From NCBI GenBank assembly GCA_022508725.1, contig JAFLUR010000165.1, positions 1-5,374 on the forward strand: a DNA stretch of 5,374 nucleotides, given 5' to 3'. Each line of letters begins with the position of its first letter. Within the stretch, counting starts at the first letter, position 1. The notes below the pieces were generated by a model. That model was not told the DNA's origin and made no database searches. It saw only the letters and a list, made by a program, of their open reading frames with translations. Of the stretch, positions 1 through 5,140 are shown piece by piece. Source of the DNA: Oscillospiraceae bacterium (GTDB taxonomy: Bacteria; Bacillota; Clostridia; UBA1381). The translations under genes and the position numbers were made by a program.

Positions 1-182
1 GGTATAATCCGAGTGAGAACATCATAAAGTCCATGAGCGGCGACAGCAGAAAAGTCAAAGAATATATTAACTGCAATGAGTTGAAAATGTATTCGGACGG
101 CGAAATGGTTATAGGCGACATTGATGAAGACGAGGAATATTATGATCAGTTCACAATAAGCGAAATATTCTATGATGCTTAA
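1..182 (+). CDS. 3' end of an unknown acidic protein (partial)
   Basis: An open frame enters from the left edge (first full codon at 3) and ends with TAA at 180-182, giving 59 residues. The translation is rich in Asp and Glu near its end (motif GDIDEDEEYYDQF) and finishes FYDA. I do not recognise a family and assign no function. No membrane segment or signal peptide is visible. An internal ATG at 33 has no ribosome site, so the start is most likely upstream of the window. Its stop overlaps the stop of the minus-strand tape measure fragment by two bases (179-182), so a rearrangement junction lies at or just right of 182. The stop may therefore be native or created by the junction. It could be a phage accessory gene or host flanking DNA. 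The reading frame is moderately secure; its identity is unknown. Confidence 0.5.
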   Translation, partial: YNPSENIIKSMSGDSRKVKEYINCNELKMYSDGEMVIGDIDEDEEYYDQFTISEIFYDA

Positions 183-682
183 CGTGTTAAATCGGATATT
201 CCGAGTCCGTAAGCCGACATGGAGTCGGTCACCAGATCGGACGCCGTGGCAAGGTCCATGTTTGTAGCCGCCGACAATTTCAATACCGGCATCAATGCCT
301 GTGTGCTTTCCTCTACGCTCCATCCGGCAAGAGCCATATATTCAAGCGCGTTTGCCGACTCCTGCGCCGTTTTTACCGTGGTTGCTCCCGCCTGTCTTGC
401 CGCCTCGTCAAGAGCCTTGTAAGCCTCCGTGCCTTTCTCGACTCCCGCAGTCGCTGCCGCGCTTTTTATCGCGCTTTCATAATTCATATATGTTTTAACG
501 CTGTCGACCGCCAAAGCCGCGCCCGCCTCCGTGACCGCCGTGATTTCTGCCGTCATAGCTTTACCTGCGGCATTGCGCATTGTTTCAAGCTGCGACTGTG
601 CGTTGGCTATAGCCGAGCCGAGTGTTTTGTCTATTTTGCCACCTATTTTTATCATAAGCGATAATTCTTTTCCTATTGCCAT
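179..682 (-). pseudogene. Tail tape measure protein, 5' fragment (TP901 core type)
   Basis: The tape measure protein sets tail length in long-tailed phages and usually has many hundreds of residues; only 167 are present. The start ATG (680-682) has a good AAGGAGA site nine bases upstream on the minus strand. Residues 1-55 are helical with an Ala-rich stretch. From about residue 60 the sequence matches the opening of the TP901-type core domain: YMNYESAIKSAAATAGV, then ALDEAARQAGATT, ALEYMALAGW, and ATASDLVTDSMSAYGLG near 145-160. The frame stops at TAA (179-181) just after SDLTR, in the middle of the conserved core, so the rest of the gene has been lost. It lies opposite to all other structural pieces, which implies an inversion or insertion. 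Its usual upstream neighbours, the tail chaperone genes, are absent. The family call is firm; function as a tape measure is not possible. Confidence 0.88.
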
Positions 683-713
683 ATTTACCGGTCTCCTTAA
701 ATTTATTGTATTG

Positions 714-793
714 ATTATAACATAAATTTGCTGCTTATTGTGTGCGGTTTGTAAAACAAGCCGTAAAATGCCGTATTTTTTTTATGTTATAAT
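714..793. repeat. 13-bp perfect inverted repeat in divergent spacer
   Basis: The arms at 714-726 (ATTATAACATAAA) and 781-793 (TTTATGTTATAAT) are exact reverse complements, separated by 54 bp. Inside lies a smaller hairpin, CGGTTTGT (745-752) with ACAAGCCG (756-763), containing one G-U pair, followed by a T8 run at 776-783. Each arm holds a TATAAT -10-like hexamer facing outward: 788-793 toward the portal gene, and 714-719 on the minus strand toward the tape measure fragment. I see no good -35 box at 16-18 bp from either, so promoter function is uncertain. The repeat sits exactly where gene direction flips, so it could be a recombination endpoint, a small element's ends, or a divergent control region. 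Confidence 0.6.
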
Positions 794-822
794 TGATGTA
801 TCAAATTACGGGAGACAGAATC

Positions 823-2256
823 ATGATAAATCTCAGGAAAATTTTTAATTTTAAAAATCGGCGTTCGATGAGTTATGACTCCGGTCGGCACGACCGGTTA
901 AACAGAAACTGGGTCGCCGTAAACGAAAGCGCGGAAACAACAAATAAGGTACACCGCGATTTAATACGGGCAAGAAGCCGGGATCTGGAACGGAACAGCG
1001 ACCTTATGAACGCGTCCGTTTCACCGTGGATTCGCAATATTGTCGGCAAAGGCTATATTCTTGAAGCAAAATCGAAAGATAAAGAGTTCAATGACCGGAT
1101 AGAGGAATTATGGCGGAAATGGTGTAAAAAAGATAACTGCGATGTTACCGGCTCTCAGTCGTTCTGGGAAATGATGAGAATGGCGGTCAGACGAAAAAGA
1201 ATTGACGGAGGCATACTTTTTATAAAACATTATACCGATGGCGGAGTGATCCCGTTTCAGATTCTGGCAAGGGAAGTTGACGAACTGGACGGCATACGGC
1301 AAAATCCCCAATATGAGGGAAACAGAGTTATCGGCGGAATCGAATACAATAACAATGCGCGTGCGGTCGGATATTGGCTGAAAAAATACGACCTTGACGG
1401 AAATCTTGACCCCGAAAGCATCTTTGTTCCGCGCGAAAGGGTCATATTTTATTTTTCAAAAACGCGTCCGTCACAGCTCAGAGAAATGCCTGAAATGTCG
1501 GCGGCTATCGGTCGTATAAAAGATGCAAACGGGTATGTCGAGGCGGTTACCGTAAAGGAGCGTATGGCGGCTTGTTTCGGAGCGTTTGTAAAAAGAAACG
1601 CTCCCACTCAGCCGGGATTTATGGGGAGAAATCCTGTTTCGTCCTATGAGGACGATTTTGATTATGAAGATGTAAAATTCCGTCCCGGAATGATTCTGGA
1701 ACTCATGCCGGGAGACGATATTCAGATGATAAATCCGCCCGGGTCTGCGGAAAGTACATCGGAATTTATAAAGGCGCTTTCAAGGCTTATTTTTGCCGGT
1801 CAAGGCATAAGCTACGAAGCCGGCTCGCGCGATTTGTCACAGACAAATTATTCCTCCGCGCGTCAGGCGGTCATTGAGGACGAGAAAACATTTCTGCCGG
1901 AGGTTGACAAACTCAAACATGAAATTCTTGACGACATATACGCGGACTTTGTTGAGATTGCGGTCTTATCCGGCGTGGTGGAATGTAAGGAATTTTGGGA
2001 AAACAAGGACGAGTATCTGAAACATCAATGGAACAGAAAGCCGAAAAAATAGATAGACCCGCTGAAAGAAGCCAATGCAAACGCAGCGGCGATAAACAGC
2101 GGTCAAAAAACCCTTGTCGAACTTTGGCGCGAAAACGGACGGGATTATGAGGATGTTTTAAAAGAAATGAAACAGGTCCGGGATTACGCGGCAAGCATAG
2201 GACTGGATTTCGGCGGCGTTAGTGCCGGAAATAATAATGAACAAAAATTAAAATAA
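823..2256 (+). pseudogene. Phage portal protein, lambda family, interrupted by in-frame TAG
   Basis: Portal proteins form the dodecameric ring at the capsid vertex through which DNA is packaged. The start ATG at 823 has GGAG at 811-814, eight bases upstream; an in-frame TTG at 793 lacks such a site. Lambda-family (PF05136-type) signatures are visible: RARSRDLERN with SPWIRNIVGKGY at about 49-79, WRKWC near 100, EVDELDGI near 150, and the hallmark GISYEAGSRDLSQTNYSSAR at 328-347. The frame meets TAG at 2050-2052 (codon 410), yet continues open for 67 more codons to TAA at 2254-2256. That tail still reads as a portal C-terminus (IDPLKEANANAAAINSG, then LVELWRENGRDYEDVL). The site normally carries Trp before IDPLKE in this family as I recall it, so TGG to TAG is the simplest origin. 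Without suppression the product is 409 residues. The usual neighbours (terminase upstream, protease and capsid downstream) are missing. Confidence 0.92.
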
Positions 2257-2293
2257 ATTATAGACCAATAAAACTACAGAAAGGATTGATTTT

Positions 2294-2521
2294 ATGTTGG
2301 TACAGATCACAGGCAAGAAAAATGAGGAGATACTCACGACAACAAGCCGTGAGGTTGCGGAGCATTTTCAAAAAAGACATGATAATGTTCTTAGAGATAT
2401 TGAATCTTTAAAAAAAGATGTCCTCAATTTTGAGGAGATGTTTTTTGAGACACAGCAGCCTGATACATACGGCAGAATTAAAGAATTTCTTGAAATGAAA
2501 TGTATCGAAAAAACAGGATAA
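2294..2521 (+). pseudogene. rha: Rha-family antirepressor, truncated after N-terminal domain
   Basis: Rha-type phage regulatory proteins (PF09669-type) are DNA-binding antirepressors or regulators found in lysogeny and early modules. The start ATG at 2294 follows AAAGGA (2280-2285) by eight bases. Residues 15-60 carry the family core: TTTSREVAEHF, KRHDNVLRDIESL, then FFETQQPDTYGR. In family members this is followed by a conserved block with MNRDGF and GFTGKKA motifs. Here the match stops at about residue 60 and is replaced by an unrelated tail (IKEFLEMKCIEKTG) ending in TAA, 75 residues in all. A deletion junction at roughly 2470-2480 is the likely cause. Its position between a portal gene and a baseplate gene is abnormal for a regulatory gene and supports rearrangement. 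A short functional N-terminal protein cannot be excluded. Confidence 0.82.
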
Positions 2522-2557
2522 AGCCGGCGATTTTCTTAAATTTACGGGGGTGCGAAT

Positions 2558-3391
2558 ATGTTTGACAATATTGCGGATGTTTCGTTTTTGGACGGAATAA
2601 CGCTTGACGGACTGAAAAAAACGGCGTTGGAGAAATTTTCGGAAGTATCGGGAACCGGCGCGATAAGCGACGAAAACAAGGCGATATTATACAGCGCGGC
2701 GCAGATAATATATCAGACGGCGGCGAATACGGACGCTTTGGCAAGGCAGAATCTTTTGAAATATGCGACCGGAGAATATCTTGACAATTTAGCTTTAAAT
2801 CATCTGATAACGCGCAGAGAAGCAACGCCCGCCGTTGTGAATATACGTTTTTCTTTATCCGCGCCGCGCAGTGCGGCTACGGCTGTCCCAGCGGGAACGC
2901 GTGTAACCGACGGAGCGGGAGAAATATTCTTTGCAACGAACGAATACGCGCAGATACCGGCGGGAGAAACTGAGGTCGATGTGCTTGCAACGGCTGATTC
3001 GGGCGGAAGCGCGGGAAATGATTTTGCGGTCGGCGCTCTGAATATTTTAGCCGACCCGATCGCGTATATAAAAACGGTTACAAATACCGAAACGCCCTCA
3101 GGCGGCAGCGACATTGAAACGGACGAGAAACTGGCGGAAAGAATTTATTTGTCGCGTTACAATTATTCCACGGCGGGAAGCGAAAGCGCGTATAATAACG
3201 TCAGTTTATCGGAAGTGAACGAAGCAATAAGAAAGATTTTGGTTTCGGGGCAGAGCGTAAAAATCGGCAGCAGCGAGGTTACGCGGGCGGATTTAAACAA
3301 ACTTTACGCAATGAAAAAGGAGCTTGAAAGCGCATCAGCAGGAAGCGGTATTCTCGGGCGCGTTGGTGCGGCTGTGTTTAACGGGAGGTAG
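2558..3391 (+). CDS. Chimera: baseplate protein J N-terminal part fused to gpW-like head-tail connector
   Basis: Residues 1 to about 211 resemble the N-terminal part of baseplate J proteins (PF04865-type), which form the baseplate wedge of contractile-tailed phages: ATGEYLDNLA at 70-79, PAGTRVTDGAG at 111-121, ATADSGGSAGN at 144-154, TPSGGSDIETDEKLAERI at 179-196, and YSTAGSESAY at 203-212. In complete proteins the domain runs on well past this point. From about residue 214 (VSLSEVNEAIRKILVSGQ) to the end (GRVGAAVFNGR) the sequence instead resembles the small gpW-like connector encoded next to the portal gene in many Firmicute prophages. The two parts are joined in frame at about 3191-3202, where AYN would fit both partners, so microhomology joining is likely. 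The start ATG at 2558 has a G-rich site, GGGGGTG (2546-2552). The chimera is 277 residues and is unlikely to do either job. The gpJ part is secure; the gpW call rests on motif resemblance. Confidence 0.8.
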   Translation: MFDNIADVSFLDGITLDGLKKTALEKFSEVSGTGAISDENKAILYSAAQIIYQTAANTDALARQNLLKYATGEYLDNLALNHLITRREATPAVVNIRFSLSAPRSAATAVPAGTRVTDGAGEIFFATNEYAQIPAGETEVDVLATADSGGSAGNDFAVGALNILADPIAYIKTVTNTETPSGGSDIETDEKLAERIYLSRYNYSTAGSESAYNNVSLSEVNEAIRKILVSGQSVKIGSSEVTRADLNKLYAMKKELESASAGSGILGRVGAAVFNGR

Positions 3392-3394
3392 ATT

Positions 3395-3721
3395 ATGACT
3401 TTCAGAGAAGCTATGGAAGATGATGTGAAAAATGCGTTTTTGGATATTGACACATTCGGGGAAATCCATACCGTAAACGGCGAAGAAATGGTTATATGTA
3501 TACAAGACGGCGTATTTACCGAACCGGACGGACGATTCAGTGAAAACAGAAAAATGGGGATTTTTTCAAACAGTCTCACGATGTATGTGTCGGCGGACAA
3601 TTTGAGAAAACCCAAAGCGGGCGCTGTGCTTGATATTGACGGGAAATTTTACGAGGTTATCGCCGCAATTAACGAGGGCGGTATTAGGCGCATTGTACTC
3701 CGCAGATACGACAGCAGATGA
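3395..3721 (+). CDS. Small phage structural protein, probable head-tail joining (gpFII-like)
   Basis: This 108-residue frame starts at ATG 3395, six bases after GGGAGG (3383-3388), and begins three bases past the TAG of the gpJ-gpW chimera, so the two are probably translated together. It opens MTFREAMEDDVKNAFLDID, has a middle segment with an exposed loop (TEPDGRFSENRK), and ends in a compact beta-rich block (KAGAVLDIDGKFYEVIAA, then GIRRIVLRRYDSR). That layout resembles small head-tail attachment proteins of siphophages and myophages (lambda gpFII class), which in an ordinary phage follow the capsid gene. No catalytic motif, signal peptide or membrane segment is visible. It appears intact. 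The gpFII assignment is inference from size, position and the C-terminal pattern; another small neck or tail protein is possible. The chimera and this gene lie in the same frame, separated by TAG ATT. Confidence 0.6.
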   Translation: MTFREAMEDDVKNAFLDIDTFGEIHTVNGEEMVICIQDGVFTEPDGRFSENRKMGIFSNSLTMYVSADNLRKPKAGAVLDIDGKFYEVIAAINEGGIRRIVLRRYDSR

Positions 3722-3737
3722 AATTTTTACGGAATAT

Positions 3738-3766
3738 TTGACTTTTTGCGGCGTATGTGTTATAAT
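3738..3766 (+). promoter_or_regulatory. Near-consensus extended -10 sigma-A promoter
   Basis: TTGACT (3738-3743) and TATAAT (3761-3766) are separated by exactly 17 bp, and TGT (3758-3760) supplies an extended -10 TGn motif. Predicted start is near 3773. No gene with a ribosome site lies downstream on this strand before the terminator at 3815-3855, so the promoter would drive only a short transcript. It may instead be a leftover whose gene was deleted. Confidence 0.7.
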
Positions 3767-3772
3767 AGGTGT

Positions 3773-3857
3773 TGTAATAAATTGTTTGTATCACACCGTT
3801 CCTTTCATTTTATGAAAAAGGCGCGTTCCGGTAAACTTGCGGAACACGCCTTTTTAT
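3773..3857 (+). ncRNA. Candidate short non-coding RNA, about 85 nt
   Basis: The transcript is predicted from the strong promoter (3738-3766) and the intrinsic terminator (3815-3855). Before the terminator hairpin there is an unpaired-looking pyrimidine stretch containing TTCCTTTC (3800-3807), which is complementary to AAAGGA-type ribosome sites such as those at 2280-2285, 4888-4894 and 5125-5130. That is a plausible but unproved seed for translational repression. The only ATG frame inside (3812, 21 codons) has no ribosome site. I recognise no known RNA family. Confidence 0.4.
3815..3855. terminator. Bidirectional intrinsic terminator
   Basis: The left arm 3815-3830 (AAAAAGGCGCGTTCCG) pairs with 3840-3855 (CGGAACACGCCTTTTT) around a nine-base loop; only one C-A mismatch breaks a 16-bp stem. 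The A5 and T5 flanks give a U-tract in both directions. It lies between the convergent structural gene (ends 3721) and repressor gene (ends 3924) and would stop both transcripts. Confidence 0.92.
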
Positions 3858-3923
3858 GCAGTTTATCTTTTTATTGAATATGCCATGCGATTGACCCACG
3901 TCTGATTCGTTCACAGACAATGC

Positions 3924-4502
3924 TTATGATTCCTGTTTCTTTTCGGAATTGATTTCTCCTTGTATTATTGCCGTTGCAAACATTTCTTCCTCGCTCATAT
4001 GGTCTTTCAGTCTCGGCGGAAGATTTCCCGGCTTGATAAATCCGGATGTTGAATCATCATTTGATAAATACAGTCTGATTTTATTTTCCTCTGTGACTGT
4101 TTGTTCCTCATCGGCTTTTGCGGCTTCTGCCTCTGCGAGTTTCCTTTCTTCCTCTTTTTTAATTACATTCTGCATAAAATCAATCACAGACTCACGCTGT
4201 CTATCGGATAATTTTAAATATTCTTTTATTAAAATTTCTTCCAATTCTTTTAAATTTGCATTCTTTACAAATGAGTCAACCGGATTTTCCGGTGGTTTTG
4301 CATCCGGTCTGCCTAATAGATAATCCGCTGATACTCCGTAAAAATCAGCAAGTTTACAAATAGCCTGCATACTTACATCTTTTCTTTCTCCCGATTCATA
4401 TTTCACATAAGTTGTATATGGGATTCCTGTCTTTTCTGATACAGTCTTTTTTGAATACCCATTTTTTTCACGAATAGATATAAGAGTGTCTTTAATATCC
4501 AT
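3924..4502 (-). CDS. XRE-family phage repressor (CI-like), without protease domain
   Basis: I chose the start ATG at 4500-4502 because AAGGAG (minus strand, 4517-4512) lies nine bases upstream; the ATG at 4509-4511 directly abuts that site and is too close. The product has 192 residues. Residues 5-64 form a Cro/CI helix-turn-helix: SKKTVSEKTG (helix 2), PYTTYVKYESGERK (recognition helix region), then the family ending ICKLADFYGVSADYLLGR. Residues 80-130 are a charged, probably helical segment (LKELEEILIKEYLKLSDRQR, then KKEEERKLAEAEAAKADEE) that may mediate dimerisation. The last 50 residues show no S24 Ser-Lys autoprotease signature and no HExxH, and no ImmA-type protease gene follows, so the induction route is not visible. 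The gene is divergent from the early genes and preceded by its own promoter and an operator-like palindrome, the usual layout for the lysogeny repressor. The frame appears intact. Confidence 0.9.
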   Translation of the reverse strand: MDIKDTLISIREKNGYSKKTVSEKTGIPYTTYVKYESGERKDVSMQAICKLADFYGVSADYLLGRPDAKPPENPVDSFVKNANLKELEEILIKEYLKLSDRQRESVIDFMQNVIKKEEERKLAEAEAAKADEEQTVTEENKIRLYLSNDDSTSGFIKPGNLPPRLKDHMSEEEMFATAIIQGEINSEKKQES

Positions 4503-4525
4503 TTCTATCATCTCCTTATTAAATG

Positions 4526-4554
4526 ATTATATCATATTAACACAAACGTGTCAA
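4526..4554 (-). promoter_or_regulatory. Repressor promoter, consensus sigma-A
   Basis: Read on the minus strand, TTGACA (4554-4549) and TATAAT (4531-4526) are separated by exactly 17 bp. Transcription would start near 4519, only about 17 bases before the repressor start codon and just upstream of its ribosome site. The -35 box and spacer are covered by the palindrome at 4537-4554, so repressor binding there would block its own transcription (inference). Confidence 0.85.
4537..4554. promoter_or_regulatory. Operator-like palindrome O1
   Basis: The plus-strand sequence is TTAACACAAACGTGTCAA: 7-bp half sites around a 4-bp AAAC centre, with one mismatch between halves. It matches the site at 4675-4692 at 16 of 18 positions and overlaps the repressor promoter. 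The two near-identical copies flanking the divergent promoters mark it as the likely binding site of the XRE repressor. Confidence 0.72.
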
Positions 4555-4572
4555 TAATATTATAACAAAATC

Positions 4573-4629
4573 TTTTTGTGACAATTAAACAAATATTATA
4601 TTATATATTTGTATATTATTTCACAAAAA
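4573..4629. repeat. A/T-rich inverted repeats in the divergent control region
   Basis: TTTTTGTGA (4573-4581) and TCACAAAAA (4621-4629) are exact reverse complements. Nested between them are CAAATAT (4590-4596) and ATATTTG (4605-4611). The whole stretch is almost pure A/T. It could be an additional regulator site, a flexible DNA segment, or chance pairing in A/T-rich DNA. Confidence 0.45.
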
Positions 4630-4633
4630 ACTG

Positions 4634-4662
4634 TTGACACATTGTACAAATGGGTGTAAAAT
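4634..4662 (+). promoter_or_regulatory. Rightward early promoter (PR-like)
   Basis: TTGACA (4634-4639) and TAAAAT (4657-4662) are 17 bp apart, predicting a start near 4669, just before the operator-like site at 4675-4692 and about 43 bases ahead of the first early gene. TTGACAC at 4634-4640 also equals one operator half site, so repressor could touch the -35 region. It is divergent from the repressor promoter. Confidence 0.78.
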
Positions 4663-4674
4663 ATGATTGTAAAC

Positions 4675-4692
4675 TTAACATAAACGTGTGAA
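4675..4692. promoter_or_regulatory. Operator-like palindrome O2
   Basis: The plus-strand sequence is TTAACATAAACGTGTGAA, in the same orientation as O1 and differing at only two positions. Its symmetry is weaker (five of seven). It lies immediately downstream of the rightward promoter's predicted start, where bound repressor would act as a roadblock or block promoter clearance. Confidence 0.68.
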
Positions 4693-4711
4693 TATAGGTG
4701 AGGTGATTACA

Positions 4712-4888
4712 ATGTCAACAACAAAAATATCAGACACGGAAATAAGAGAAATGATTGAAAAGGCTTTGGACTTTTACGATATGCCGGAGGTATGTATCAA
4801 TATTGCATTGGCGTATATTGACGGCTTGAAAATGGGCGCGGCTCAATATACCACGCTCGAACCCGAACCACAGGAACAGGTACTTTGA
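4712..4888 (+). CDS. Small early phage protein of unknown function
   Basis: I chose ATG 4712 because AGGTGAGGTG (4696-4705) lies six bases upstream; the in-frame GTG at 4688 falls inside the operator-like site and lacks a ribosome site. The product is 58 residues: a charged helix (DTEIREMIEKALDFY), an aliphatic helix (ICINIALAYIDGLK-like segment around residues 27-40), and a Glu/Pro-rich tail. It occupies the position of cro in lambdoid switches, but I see no helix-turn-helix pattern and do not call it Cro. It is first in the rightward operon; its TGA (4886-4888) overlaps the AAAGGAG ribosome site of the next gene, which suggests coupled translation. The frame appears intact. No family is recognised. 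Confidence 0.68.
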   Translation: MSTTKISDTEIREMIEKALDFYDMPEVCINIALAYIDGLKMGAAQYTTLEPEPQEQVL

Positions 4889-4902
4889 AAGGAGTAAAGA
4901 AA

Positions 4903-5117
4903 ATGAAATATGACAAATTTTGTGAAACGATAAAAAGACCGGCAGCTGTTGGGGCTATGTCAAGACATGGGAAGAAATACATAAAATCAGCACGGAACAA
5001 AATAGATCAATCGTTTTCAAGGCAGTACTTAATGATTGGAACGGCAAGAATTACGCATGGTTAAAAGATATTACAGACGGCGACTTATACGGCGATAATT
5101 ATTTTGTAGAAATTTAA
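4903..5117 (+). pseudogene. Small early phage gene with a one-base frameshift
   Basis: Translation would start at ATG 4903, eight bases after AAAGGAG (4888-4894), giving MKYDKFCETIK, then pass into a frame that ends at TAA 5062-5064. The sequence after about 4937 reads far better one base earlier: TGSCWGYVKTWEEIHKIS, then VFKAVLNDWNGKNYAWLKDI and DGDLYGDNYFVEI, ending at TAA 5115-5117 just before the next gene's ribosome site. Restoring one A in the A5 run at 4932-4936 joins both parts into a 71-residue protein. The likely cause is a one-base deletion in a homopolymer, by mutation or sequencing error. The protein is rich in Trp, Tyr and acidic residues; I do not recognise its family. As written it makes a 53-residue product with an out-of-frame tail. 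Confidence 0.72.
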
Positions 5118-5140
5118 AGTATAGAAAGGATGAAATAATT

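Noticed and set aside
3..8. TATAAT at the left edge as a promoter
   Set aside because: It lies inside an open frame and the -35 region is outside the window, so it cannot be judged.
793..822. Upstream in-frame TTG start for the portal gene
   Set aside because: It has no ribosome site and overlaps the TATAAT and inverted-repeat arm; ATG 823 has GGAG at proper spacing.
2481..2569. Short frames crossing the rha-gpJ spacer, one of which ends in TGA overlapping the gpJ start
   Set aside because: They are only about 20 codons after an upstream stop, with no recognisable family; they could be the tail of a lost upstream gene, but the evidence is too thin.
3389..3394. TAG ATT joining the gpJ-gpW chimera in frame to the next gene, as if one long readthrough protein
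   Set aside because: The downstream ATG has its own GGGAGG site, and the downstream gene looks like a complete separate protein, so an ordinary stop is the simpler reading.
3812..3877. 21-codon frame starting inside the terminator region
   Set aside because: No ribosome site, and it runs through the terminator hairpin.
3863..3907. Minus-strand 15-codon stretch reading TNQTWVNRMAYSIKR before a stop
   Set aside because: It looks protein-like and could be the tail end of a deleted gene, but it is too short to separate from chance.
3949..4323. Plus-strand 124-codon open frame opposite the repressor gene
   Set aside because: It is a shadow of the repressor: Ser/Phe/Ile-rich composition, no ribosome site and no family resemblance.
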